A stretch of DNA of 64,000 bases from CAVRQM01 sp963723455 (lineage in GTDB: Bacteria > Pseudomonadota > Alphaproteobacteria > Acetobacterales > Acetobacteraceae): assembly GCA_963723455.1 (NCBI GenBank), contig CAVRQM010000005.1, forward strand, positions 620,001 through 684,000, in the 5' to 3' direction. Below are positions 43,897 to 56,037 of this stretch, piece after piece; the stretch's first letter is position 1; every line of letters starts with the position of its first letter. The position numbers were made by a program, and so were the translations under genes. Under the pieces are notes generated by a model, which was given only the letters and a program-made list of their open reading frames with translations, was not told the DNA's origin and made no database searches.

Positions 43897-44190
43897 GCAG
43901 CAAAGTGACCCGGCGCGGACAAGGCGAGCTGCCCATTGACTGCGCACAGGCGGGGTCCGGGCTTGTGGATAAAACTGTGGGAACACGCCGCGATCCCGCC
44001 TGCAAGCAGCCCTCGGGCGAATGTATCACGCCTCTGCTCACTTTCTTGGCAGTCTTGCTAACCAATTGTATTCGCATGGATATTCGATGCCCGGCTGAAC
44101 TTACGCCAAAGCGCAGCCGCCATCGTGTTGTAACTCAAGGCGAACCCGGGGCGGCGTGGACAAGTCGCGGGCGCCTTTCACAATGTTTTC
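43897..44190. other. uvrC-SDR intergenic region, lower GC, with one exact DnaA-box match
   Basis: This 294-base gap has noticeably lower GC than its surroundings, mainly between 44030 and 44130. It contains TGTGGATAA (43964-43972), the exact reverse complement of the DnaA-box consensus TTATCCACA, and a plus-strand TTGGCA-17-TATTCG pair (about 44046-44074). One box alone does not make an origin. The region most likely carries promoter elements for uvrC; no gene was seen in it. Confidence 0.4.
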
Positions 44191-44970
44191 CTATTCCTCG
44201 GGCGCCGCGCCGCCGCGCGGGTGCCATTGCAGATGCTGCCCGCCGTCCAGGGCCAGCATCTGCCCGGTGAACGACGGCAACTCCAGGACCGCCACCACGG
44301 CGCGGCCGATCTCCTCGGGGCTGGTAGCGTGGCCCAGCGGGACCGAGGCCGCCTGCCGGTCGAACTGCGCCCGGCTCTGGCGCTGGCTGGGCAGGGTGGG
44401 ACCGGGTCCGACGCCGCAAACCCGAATGCGGGGCGCCAGCGCCAGCGCCATGCTCTGCGTCAGCGCCCAAAGACCGGCCTTGCTGAGTGAATATGACAGG
44501 AAGTGCGGCGTCGGCGACCATACACGCTGATCGAGCAGGTTGACCACCACGCCCTGCGCGCCCACCGGCAGAGCGGCGGCGAAGTTCTGCATCAGCACGA
44601 ACGGCGCGCGCAGGTTCGGCTCGATATGCGCGTCCCACGACGCGCGAGTCGCGTTGTCCACCTCGTCGCGCTCGAAGGCGCTGGCATTGTTGACCAGTAC
44701 GCCGACCGGCCCCAGCGCCGCCGCCGCGTCCGGCAGCAGAGACTGCGCCGCCGCCTCGTCGGCCAGGTCGCCGACGAGCACCACGCTGCCCAGGCCGCGG
44801 GCGCGCACGGACGCCGCGGTGGACTCCGCGTCGTCGCGGCTGCCGCGATAGTGGATGGCCACCGCGAACCCGGCATCGGCCAGCGCCAGCACGATCGCCC
44901 GGCCGATACGCTGCGCCCCCCCGGTGACCAGCGCCACGCGCGGGATGCCGGCCGGGATGCCGGTCGTCAT
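44191..44970 (-). CDS. SDR-family protein, pteridine-reductase-like
   Basis: A 259-residue short-chain dehydrogenase with VALVTGGAQRIGRAIVLAL at the start, NNASAFERD, and the catalytic YSLSKAGLWAL, plus QMLALDGGQHL at the end. The TGGAQRIG loop with a His/Tyr/Arg patch after the second strand (AIHYRGSRDD) resembles NADPH-dependent pteridine reductases such as FolM. It lies between uvrB and uvrC on the same strand, 10 bases after the uvrB stop, so it is likely cotranscribed. The substrate is unproven. Confidence 0.85.
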   Translation of the reverse strand: MTTGIPAGIPRVALVTGGAQRIGRAIVLALADAGFAVAIHYRGSRDDAESTAASVRARGLGSVVLVGDLADEAAAQSLLPDAAAALGPVGVLVNNASAFERDEVDNATRASWDAHIEPNLRAPFVLMQNFAAALPVGAQGVVVNLLDQRVWSPTPHFLSYSLSKAGLWALTQSMALALAPRIRVCGVGPGPTLPSQRQSRAQFDRQAASVPLGHATSPEEIGRAVVAVLELPSFTGQMLALDGGQHLQWHPRGGAAPEE

Positions 44971-44980
44971 CGCGTCGCCG

Positions 44981-47179
<2,199 letters not shown>

Positions 47180-47224
47180 GGCTGGGAAGATGGGGGCGGG
47201 GAGGCGGGAAGGCCAGACGGTCCC

Positions 47225-47263
47225 TTGCAGGCCAGACGTGCCGCTGCTAGCTAGAAAGCTAGC
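47225..47263 (+). promoter_or_regulatory. promoter and overlapping operator of the second toxin-antitoxin module
   Basis: TTGCAG (47225-47230) and TAGCTA (47248-47253) are separated by 17 bases, a good sigma-70 promoter. The inverted repeat GCTAGCT (47246-47252), four-base spacer, AGCTAGC (47257-47263) covers the -10 box. A third GCTAGC sits at 47277-47282, right before the antitoxin ATG at 47283. Repeats over the promoter of a Phd/YefM operon are typical autorepressor sites. Confidence 0.7.
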
Positions 47264-47282
47264 CAGATACCGGGAGGCTAGC

Positions 47283-47522
47283 ATGGAAGTGGGCACATTC
47301 GACGCGAAGAATCGGTTCAGCGAACTGCTGGACAGGGTGGAGCATGGCGAGGATGTCGTCATCACGCGGCGCGGCAAGGCCGTGGCGAGACTGGTTCCCG
47401 CGACGGGCGGACGCGATCGCAAGAAGGCGGAGGAGGCTGCGGCTCGAATCCTTGAGCGCAGGAAGGGCGTTCGTCTCGACGGCTTGAGCATCAGGGAGCT
47501 GATCGACGAGGGGCGGCGTTGA
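47283..47522 (+). CDS. Phd/YefM-family antitoxin
   Basis: A 79-residue antitoxin: MEVGTFDAKNRFSELLDRVE and GEDVVITRRGKAVARLVPAT are the Phd/YefM DNA-binding fold; the C-terminus (RKKAEEAAARILERRKGVRL, ELIDEGRR) is a charged helix expected to cover the toxin. The ATG at 47283 is immediately preceded by GCTAGC and a GGGAGG ribosome site (47272-47277). It overlaps the toxin by TTGA. Confidence 0.92.
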   Translation: MEVGTFDAKNRFSELLDRVEHGEDVVITRRGKAVARLVPATGGRDRKKAEEAAARILERRKGVRLDGLSIRELIDEGRR

Positions 47523-47926
47523 GCCTCGTCATCGATGCGTCGGTGACGCTCGCATGGCTGTTCGAGGACGGAGATACGCAGCGGGTCTCCCAGGCTATGC
47601 GGCAAGCGACCGTGATGGGTGCGTTCGTCCCCTCGTTGTGGCGTCTGGAGGTAGCGAACGTTCTACAGGCGAGCGTCAGGCGAGGGCGGACCACCATCGC
47701 GTTCAGGGACAAAAGCCTTTCCGACCTGGACTCGATGGCGATAGAAGTCGATGACGAAACCGATCAGCGGGCTTGGTCGGCGACGTTGCGATTGGCGGAA
47801 AGTCATAAGCCGACTCTGTACGACGCGGCCTACCTGGAGCTTGCCAACCGGCGGGCGCTGCCGCTGGCGTCGCTCGACATCGCGCTGTGCGCGGCGGCGG
47901 CGTCCATCGGCGTCCGGGTCTGCTGA
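47519..47926 (+). CDS. VapC-like PIN-domain toxin
   Basis: A 135-residue PIN-domain RNase toxin with the expected acidic residues: Asp in LVIDASVTLAWLFED near the start, Glu in RLEVANVLQAS (about 43), Asp in LYDAAYLELA (about 98) and Asp in LASLDIALCAAA (about 117). The predicted start is TTG at 47519, overlapping the antitoxin stop; no ATG is placed better. It ends 62 bases before the alpha-2-macroglobulin gene. Confidence 0.92.
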   Translation: MSLVIDASVTLAWLFEDGDTQRVSQAMRQATVMGAFVPSLWRLEVANVLQASVRRGRTTIAFRDKSLSDLDSMAIEVDDETDQRAWSATLRLAESHKPTLYDAAYLELANRRALPLASLDIALCAAAASIGVRVC

Positions 47927-47988
47927 TCGCGGGACAAACCTGCCGCTGGTCTGCTAATATTCCTGCACGAAACGACCGGGGGTTATCC

Positions 47989-50900
47989 GTGCGGCGCATA
48001 CTGTTTTTGGCGTTTCTGCTCGCGTCGCTGATCGGCCGCCCGGCAACGGCGCAGGAGTTCCAACTCCCAGGTCTGGAGAGCGACGCGCAGACATACCTGA
48101 ACACGCTGCATAAGCCCTATCCGGCCGGCGGCACGTCCGCGGCCCGCGCCGCCGCCGAGCTGCGCGCCGCCGCGGCCCTGGCGCGGCACGACTACCCCGC
48201 CGCCGCCGCCGCGTTGGAGCAGCGTCTCGGGATGGGCGAGCCCACCGCCCAGCAATGGCTCGACCTCGCCACCGCCGAACTCCGCCGCGCCCCGCCCGAC
48301 CCGCGCCGCGCCGCGCTGGCCGCGTGGGAGGCGTTCGGCGCGGCCGCGGACGCGCCGGCGGAAATCCCGCCGCTGCTGCTGCTGGCCGAGGCGTTGCGGG
48401 CGCAGAACCGTGACGCGCAGGCGGTGCAGGCGCTGGAGCAGGTGGTTGCCCGCGCGCCCGACGACGCGGGCTATAAGCGCCTGCTGGCCGACGCGCAGCG
48501 CGCCGCCGGCATGGCGGTGCGCAACGTCTCGATCGAGGGCGAGGCCGATCCGCCGCGCGCCTGCATCCGCTTCACCGTGCCGCCCACCCGCAGCGCGGAG
48601 TTTCTGCCGCAGGACTGGGTCAAGCTGACCCCGCCCGTAGCCGGCGCGGCGGTGACGCGCGAGGGCGAGCTTCTGTGCATCTCCGGCCTGCCGTCCGGGG
48701 CCACCACGCGGGCGACGCTGCGCGCGGGGCTGCCGGCGCAGCCGCAGGACCAGGGCGCGGCGCTGTCGCTGGCCCATGACGTGACGCTGGCGCTGGCGAT
48801 GCCGAACCGCCAGCCCCGCGCGCTGTTCGACACGCGGCTGTTCGTGCTGCCACGCGGGCAGGCCCCGACAGTGACGTTGACCACCACCAACCTGTCCTCG
48901 GTGTCGCTGCAATTGCTGCGCCTGTCCGAGCGCGGCGCGGAGCCGTTCGTGCGCGACAACACCCTGGGCAGCCCGGTGGACCGCTACGCGGCCCGCGGCA
49001 TCGGCTCGGACAGCGGGCGCGTGGTATGGACGGGCAAGGCCGACATCCCCGACTGGCAGCCGAACAAGCCGGCGCGCACTGCCCTGCCATTGCCGCCGCC
49101 GCTGCTGACCGCCGGGCCGGGGCTGTATGCGCTGCTGGCCACGCCGGGCGACGGCACGCGCGACAGCGACCAGGCGGCCTCGGTACAGATGATCGTGCGC
49201 ACCGACCTCGCGCCGACCGTCTGGCGCGGGGCAGACGGGCTGACGGTGCAGGTGCGCGGCTATTCCGACGCCGCCGTGCGGCCGGGGGTGAAGCTGCGGC
49301 TGCTGGCGCGCAACAACGACTTGCTGGCCGAGGCAGCGACCGATGCCGACGGCGTGGCGCGCTTCGCCAGCTCGCTGCTGCACGGCGACGGCCCGATGGC
49401 GCCGGCCGTGCTGGATGCGTTCGGCCCCGATGGCGATCTGTGCGTGCTGGATTTGAACGCCGCTTCCTTCGACCTGTCCGATCGCGGCGTGGCGGGGCCT
49501 GCGCATCCAGGGCCGCTGGATGCGTTCGTGTATTTCGATCGCGGCATCTATCGTCCGGGCGAGACGGTGCAGGTGGTGGCGCTGGTGCGCGACGACGCCG
49601 GCAATCCGGCCGGTCTGCCGGTGCGCCTCACGGTCAAGCGCCCGAACGGGCAGGTGTTCCTGCGCGCCAACCCGCCGCGCGGGCCGGGGGCGGCGATCCA
49701 CTGGCCGGTGACGCTCTCCCCGGGTGCGGCGCGCGGAACCTGGACGGTCGAGGTGCAGGCCGACCCGAACGGGCCGCCGATCGGCACCGGCAGCTTCCGC
49801 GTGGACGCCTTCGTGCCCGACCGCATGGCCGTGGCGTTCGGCAAGCTGCCGCCGGTGCTGGTGGCCGGCCAGGAGGCCGACCTGCCGATTGCCGCGCGGT
49901 TCCTGTACGGCGCGCCCGCCGCCGGCCTATCCGGCCACGCCCGCGTGGCGCTGACGCCCGATCCTTCGCCATTTCCCGCCCTGGCCGGCTACCGCATCGG
50001 GCTGGAGGACGAGGCGTACGCCCCCGTGAAGCAAGAGACCGACCTGCCGCCCACCGATGCGCAGGGGCGACCCATTACGCTCTGACCATCGTCCACGCGC
50101 CGGACACCACCACGGCGCTGAAGGCGGATGTCACGGCCGACGTGAACGACCCGTCCGGCCATGCCTCGCGCGCCGTGGCTTCGATCCCGCTGCGCCCGGC
50201 CGGCCCGGTCATCGGCATCAAATCGGATTTTCCGGATGGCGCGGTGGATGCGGGCGCGGAAGCCGCCTTCGACATCGCCGCCGTCGATCCGTCCGGCGCG
50301 CGCCAGGCGCTGTCGGCAAGACTGCGGCTGGTGCGCGAACGGCCGGATTGGCGCATCGTCATGCAGGGCCGCTTCGCGCGCTACGAGACGGTTTACCGGG
50401 ACGAGCCGTTGCAGACCCAGGACATCGCCATTCCGGCCACGGGCGCCGGGCTGCACTTTTCGAAACGGCTGGATTTCGGGCGCTACCGGCTGGAGGTGAC
50501 GCAGGCCGACGGGCTGGCCGCGACCTCGGTGCGGTTCCGCTCCGGCTGGGCCGACCAGTCCAGCCCGGACGTGCCCGACCGCGTCGATGTCAGCGCCGCG
50601 CAGAAAACCGTAGCCGTGGGACACAGCGCGCGCATCCACGTCGCCCCGCCCTTCGCCGGCCACGCGACGCTGCTGGTGCTGAGCGACCGCGTGTTGGCTC
50701 TGCGTACGCTCGACGTGCCGGCCGGCGGCGCGGACGTCGATGTGCCGGTCGAGGCATCATGGGGGCCGGGCGCGTACGTGGCGGTGCATGTGTTCCGCGG
50801 CGGCGACGGCGCGCGGCCCGGCCGGGCGATCGGCCTCGCCTGGGTCGGCGTCGATCCGGCGGCGCGCACGCTGGTCATATCGATCGACACGCCCGACCGC

Positions 50901-53100
50901 CTGCCGCCGCGGGAGCGCGCGGTCGTGCCGGTCCACGCCGCACCGGGCGCCTGGGTGACCCTGGCCGCCGTGGATGAGGGCATCCTGCGCCTGACCCAGT
51001 TCGTCTCGCCCGACCCGGCCGCGCATTATCTGGGCCGGCTCGGGCTGGGGCTGGACATCCGCGACGATTGGGGCCGGCTTATCGCGCCCGCCGGCGGGGC
51101 GGCGACCCTGCTGCATGAGGGCGGCGACGAGGGCAGCGTGGCGCTGCCGGTGGTGCCGCAGCATACCGTGACCCTGTTCGCTGGCCCGGTGCAGGCCGGG
51201 GCGGACGGGGTGGCGGACATCCCGCTCGACGTGCCCGACTTCAACGGCCAGATCCGGCTGATGGCGGTGGGCTGGGACGGCGCGCGCATCGGCTCGGCCA
51301 GCCGCGACGCGATCGTGCGCGATCCGCTGGTGGCAGAACCGCTGCTGCCGCGCTTCCTGGCGCCGGGCGACACCACGCGGCTAGCGGTGCTGCTGCACAG
51401 CCTGGATCTGGCGGAGGGCGACGCCGTGGTGCGCGTCTCCGCCGTCGGTCCGTTGCAGGTCGCAGGGCCGGCCGTGCTGACGCAGCATCTCGCGGTCGGC
51501 GCGCAGGCGCTGGCCTTCACCGATCTGCGCGCCACCGGCGCCGGGCGCGGCGTGCTGCATCTGGACGTGACCGGGCCCGGCGGTTTCCACGTCCAGCACG
51601 ATGCGGCGATTCTTGGTGCGGCCGGCGCGCGGCTTCTCCGGCGCGGTGGCCGGCGGCGAACTGGCGCCGGGGGTGGACGCGACGCTGACCCCGCCGCTGC
51701 CGCTGGCCGGCTTCGTCCCCGGCACCGCGAGCGCCAGCGCCACCTTCGGCGCGCCAGTGCGCTACGATGCGGACGCGCTGGTGCAGGCGCTCGAAGACTA
51801 TCCGCTGTCCTGCCTGGAGCAGACCGCCAGCCAGGGGATGCCGCTGACCCTCCGCCCCGATGCCTCCGCGGCGAAGCTGGCGGCGGCGGTCTCGTCAGTG
51901 CTGGACCGGCAACGGTATGACGGCGGCTTTGCGCTTTGGAGTGCCACGGGCGATGCCGAGCCGTGGCTGTCCGCGTACGCGACGGAGTTTCTGATCCGTG
52001 CTCGCAACGCCGGGGCGAGCGTGCCGGCGGCGGCGTTGTCGGATGCGCTGAAGTTTTTGGCGGATGCGGCATCGGGCGACGACGACTCTCCGGACTTTTT
52101 GGCCGCCCAGGTGTACCGGCTGTATGTGCTCGCGCTGGCGGGTCAGGGCCAGCCGGGGGCGGCGCGGGTGCTGGCCGAGCGCATCAACCATCTCCCGACG
52201 CCGCTGGCCAAGGCGCAGATTGGCGCGGCCCTGGCTTTGGCCCGCGACACGCCGCGCGCCGAGGCGGCGTTCGCGGCCGCCCTCGCGGCGCCGAGCCGCA
52301 CCTACTGGTCCGGCGACTACGGCTCGGCGTTGCGCGACCAGGCGGCGATCGTCGTGCTGCTGCGCGAGAGCGGGTTGCTGCCGGGGCGGCTGCCGGGCCT
52401 GATCGCGGCGCTGCCGGGCGCGGATCTCGAACCGCGCGCGCTGTCCACGCAGGAACTGGCCTGGACGGCGACCGCGGCCGAGGTGCTGGCGCGCGGGCAG
52501 ACCGAGGCGCGCATCGCCGTGGACGGGCGGCAGGCGCCGGTGCGCGCGGGTGTCGTCACCGTGGCACTGCACGGCCCGGCCACGGTGCGCAACCTCGGCA
52601 ACGCCGCGGTATGGCAGAGCGTGTCCGTGCGAGGCGTGCCGCTGGTTGCCGCGCCCGCGCAGCGTGCCGCGATGCGGGTGACGCGGCAGTTCTTCACGCC
52701 GGACGGCGGCGCGCTCGACCTGGATCACCTGACGCAGAACACCGAGTTCGTGCTGCTGCTGACCGGCCGCGCCGAGGATGGGCAGGACCACCGCGCGATG
52801 CTGCTGCAAGGCCTGCCGGCCGGGTGGGAGATTGCCGGGCGGATCGCTGCGGGCACGCCGGACGCGATGCCGTTCCTGGGCGAGTTGACCGAGACCGAGG
52901 CGGAGCCGGCGGCCGATGACCGCTATGCGGCGGTGATCGACCTGACGGCGGACAAGCCCGACTTCCGGGTGGCGGTGCGGCTGCGCGCGGTGACGCCGGG
53001 GGATTACGAACTCCCTGGCGCGGAACTGTCGGACATGTACCGTCCGACGGTGTTCGCGCGCCAGGGGGCGAACCGGATTGCGGTGTTGCCCGCGCCATAG
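47989..53100 (+). pseudogene. bacterial alpha-2-macroglobulin (YfhM type), two frameshifts
   Basis: Alpha-2-macroglobulins trap foreign proteases in the periplasm and partner with PBP1C for repair of peptidoglycan. The GTG at 47989 begins a signal peptide (ILFLAFLLASLIGRPATAQ). The chain has MG domains (e.g. YFDRGIYRPGETVQVVALVR) and a thioester motif in YPLSCLEQT (codons 51811-51822, Cys-Leu-Glu-Gln), so it is thioester-active type. A base is lost near 50064-50070 (THYALTIVHAP continues in the next frame), and a second slip near 51610-51614 (ILVRPARGFSGAVAGG). Three reading frames are needed to cover it, so as read it is truncated at about a 700-residue piece. It is followed by pbpC. Confidence 0.92.
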
Positions 53101-53124
53101 CACACGCGACGGTCTCAGAATGAG

Positions 53125-55171
53125 GTGAGGAACGCCCCCGGTTTGACTATGAATGCTGATGCTGCTGCCCGCCGCGACGTTGATCCGGCCGTTTGGACCG
53201 CCGGCGATGCGGCCGCGCCAGCCGGGCTTGATCGCGGATGGAGCGGCATGCCGCGAGCAAGGCTTTTACGGCAGGGCGGAGCGATCGCCGCGGCCATCGT
53301 CCTGCTCATGGCCGCAACGCTGACTGCGGACCGCATCTACCCACCCGAACTCGCCCGCCTCGCCCAGGCCGGCGGGCAGGTGCTGGACCGCCACGGCCGC
53401 GTGCTGGCGCTGCTGCCCGCGCCGGGCGGCGTCTGGCGGCTGCGCACCAGCGCCTCGGACGTGTCGCCGGTGTTCCTGCGCACCCTGCTGGCCACCGAGG
53501 ACCGTAACTTCTGGCGGCATCCCGGCATCGACCCCATGGCGCTGATCCGCGCCGCCGCGCAGGACGTTTCGGCCGGGCGCATCGTCTCCGGCGGCTCCAC
53601 GCTGACCATGCAGGCGGCTCGCCTGCTGCATCCGCGCCCGCGGGGCTGGTCGGCAAAGCTGATCGAGACCCTGCGCGCGCTGCAACTCGAGGCGCATTTC
53701 TCCAAGCGCGACATCCTGGGCATCTGGCTGACGCTGGCGCCGTTCGGGGGCAACATCGAGGGCGTCGCCGCCGCCTCGTACGCCTGGTTCGGCGTGCCGC
53801 CCTCGGCGCTGGACGCGGCGCAGTCGGCGCTGCTGGTGGCGATCCCGCGCCGGCCGGAGGCGTTGCGCCCGGACCGCCATCCGGCGCAGGCGCGGGAGGT
53901 GCGCGACCGGATCCTGGCCGCGACCGGCGGGGCTGCGGGTCCGCTGCCGAACTCGGCGCGTGCCCATGCCGCGCCATGCCGGGCCGGTGCTGGCCGGCCT
54001 GCCCGGCGGCGAGCGCGTGGCGACCACGCTGGATCTGCCGCTGCAAGCGGCGCTGGAACGCCTCGCCGCGGACGCTCTGGCCGGGTTGCCGGAACGCGCC
54101 TCGCTTGCCATCGTCGCGGCCGACACGCGCGACCGGGCGTTCCGCGCGCTGGTCTCGGGCGGGGGGCGGGTGGGGGCGCTGGACCTGACGCGCGCGGTGC
54201 GCTCGCCCGGTTCGGCGCTGAAGCCCGCGATCTACGGCATGGCGTTCCAGGACGGCATCGCCGATCCCGGCACCATGCTGGACGATCTGCCGCGCCGGTT
54301 CGGAGGCTATGCGCCGGAGGATTACGATCGCGGGTTCGCCGGCAGCGTCACCGCCGGCGAGGCGCTGCGGCGCTCGCTGAACCTGCCGGCCGTGGCGCTG
54401 CTCGATCGCATCGGGCCGTTGCGCTTCCTCGCCAGCCTTGATGCCGCCGGCATCCGGCTGCGCCTGCCGCCCGGGGCCGCGCCGTCGCTGCCGCTGGCGC
54501 TCGGCGGCGCCGGCATCTCGCCGCGCGCGCTGGCCGCCCTCTACGCCGCGCTGGCCACCGACGGCGCGGTGTCTCCGCTGCGGGTGCTGCGGGACGATCC
54601 GCCGGCGACTGCCGTGCCGCTGCTGTCGCCGCGCGCGACGGCCGAGGTGGCGGACGTGCTGACCCGTCCGTTTCCGGGCGGCGGGCCGGACGGGGTCGCC
54701 TGGAAGACCGGCACAAGCTGGGGCGGGCGGGACGCCTGGGCCGCAGGGTTCGACGCGCGCCGCGTCGCCGTGGTGTGGATCGGACGGCCGGACGGCACGC
54801 CGCTGCCGGGCGCCACCGGGGTCGGGCTGGCGCTGCCGCTGCTGGCCCGGGCGATGGCGCTGCTGCCGCCCGGGCCACGGCCGCTGCCGCCGCAGGTGGC
54901 GGTCGATCGCGCCGCCGCGCCGCCAGCGCAGGCCGACGCGCTGCGCCTGCTGTTCCCGCCGCCCGGCGCGGTGCTGTCCGGCGACGGGCCGATCACGCTG
55001 CGCGCGATGGGCGGTCGCCGGCCGCTGACCTTCATGGTGGACGGCGCGCCGCTGCCCGGCATCGCCGCCCGGCGTGAGGCGGGCTGGGCGCCGACCGCCC
55101 CGGGATTCTTCCGCGTCACCGTGCTGGACGCCGATGGCGCTGCGGCGCACGCCACGGTGCGCGTACGCTGA
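53125..55171 (+). pseudogene. pbpC: penicillin-binding protein 1C, frameshifted
   Basis: PBP1C is a bifunctional peptidoglycan glycosyltransferase/transpeptidase. The glycosyltransferase part is intact: FLRTLLATEDRNFWRHPGID, GGSTLTMQAARLL, RALQLEAHFSKRDIL, YAWFGVPPSALDAAQSALLV. After ATGGAAGPLPNS a base is lost at about 53945-53960 and the rest, RRVPMPRHAGPVLAG-like, continues in the next frame: SPGSALKPAIYGMAFQ (SxxK), RSLNLPAVALLD and the KTGTSWGGRDAWAAG box. The transpeptidase is therefore not made in frame with the glycosyltransferase. The GTG start at 53125 is uncertain (ATG at 53149). It pairs with the upstream alpha-2-macroglobulin, also frameshifted. Confidence 0.92.
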
Positions 55172-55255
55172 TGCGCGCGTTGCCGGTTTGCCCCGGTCGG
55201 CCGGCGCCGCTATGGTCCGCGCGCCCCCGCGTCGCGCGGCCGCGGCGGCCGGACC

Positions 55256-55987
55256 ATGAGGATTGCAGTGCCCGACATTTTCGACGAGGTCGAGGACGAC
55301 CTCCGCGCCGAACAGATGCGCACCCTGTTCGTGCGCTATGGCGGGCTGCTGGTCGTCGCCGCCATCCTGCTTGTCGCCGCGGTCGGCGGCTGGGAGGCCT
55401 GGAAGTGGTACGAGGCGCGCCGCGCCGCCCGTTCGGCCGACAGCTTCGTCGCTGCAATGAAGATCGCCGATGGCCGGCCCGGGCCGGCACGGCAGGCCGC
55501 GGTGCCGCTGTTCGCCGCGATCGCCCGCAACCCCGACACCAACGAGGGCTATCGCACGCTGGCGCGGCTGCGCCAGGCCGGGCTGCTGGCCGACTCCGGC
55601 GATCTGGCCGGCGCCAGCGCGCTGTGGACCCAGGTGCAGGACGATGGCTCGGCGGATCGCCTGCTGCGCAGCGTGGCCGGCCTGCAATGGGCAGAACACA
55701 ACCTCGATGCCGGCGATCCGGCGCAGCTCGCCGCGCGGCTGCAGCCCCTTGCCGCCCCCGATAACCCGTTTCATGGCCTGGCCGAGGAGGCGCAGGCCCT
55801 GCTGGCGCTGCGCCAGGGCCGCGTGGCCGCGGCACGCGATACGCTGACGCAGCTTTCGCACGACGATTCCGTGCCCGACGGGGTGCGCCAGCGCGCCGGC
55901 AGCCTGCTGGCCCAGCTCGGGACGCCGCCCGCCACGCCCAAGCCCGCGGCGGCAACGGCAGCCCGCACCAAGGCCGGCGGCTCGTGA
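55256..55987 (+). CDS. YfgM-like tetratricopeptide membrane protein
   Basis: A 243-residue protein with one N-terminal membrane helix (GGLLVVAAILLVAAVGGWEA) after a short acidic tail (DIFDEVEDDLRAEQMRTLF), then TPR-like helices (EGYRTLARLRQAGLLADSGD, DRLLRSVAGLQWAEHNLD, EEAQALLALRQGRVAAARDT). This is the DUF2133/YfgM layout, an accessory of the SecYEG translocon that connects to periplasmic chaperones. The position just before bamB and der is conserved in many Proteobacteria. Its stop is overlapped by a bamB GTG. Confidence 0.85.
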   Translation: MRIAVPDIFDEVEDDLRAEQMRTLFVRYGGLLVVAAILLVAAVGGWEAWKWYEARRAARSADSFVAAMKIADGRPGPARQAAVPLFAAIARNPDTNEGYRTLARLRQAGLLADSGDLAGASALWTQVQDDGSADRLLRSVAGLQWAEHNLDAGDPAQLAARLQPLAAPDNPFHGLAEEAQALLALRQGRVAAARDTLTQLSHDDSVPDGVRQRAGSLLAQLGTPPATPKPAAATAARTKAGGS

Positions 55988-56037
55988 ACGGCCCGCTGCG
56001 GCCGCGTGCGGTCGGCCGCGCGCCGGGCCGGGTGCCC

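Noticed and set aside
43964..43972. The DnaA box as a replication origin
   Set aside because: A single box with no dnaA, hemE, parAB, gidA or AT-rich repeats next to it does not support an origin.
53306..55861. An 851-codon open frame antisense to pbpC and the YfgM-like gene
   Set aside because: Same GC-bias shadow, overlaps well-supported genes on the plus strand.
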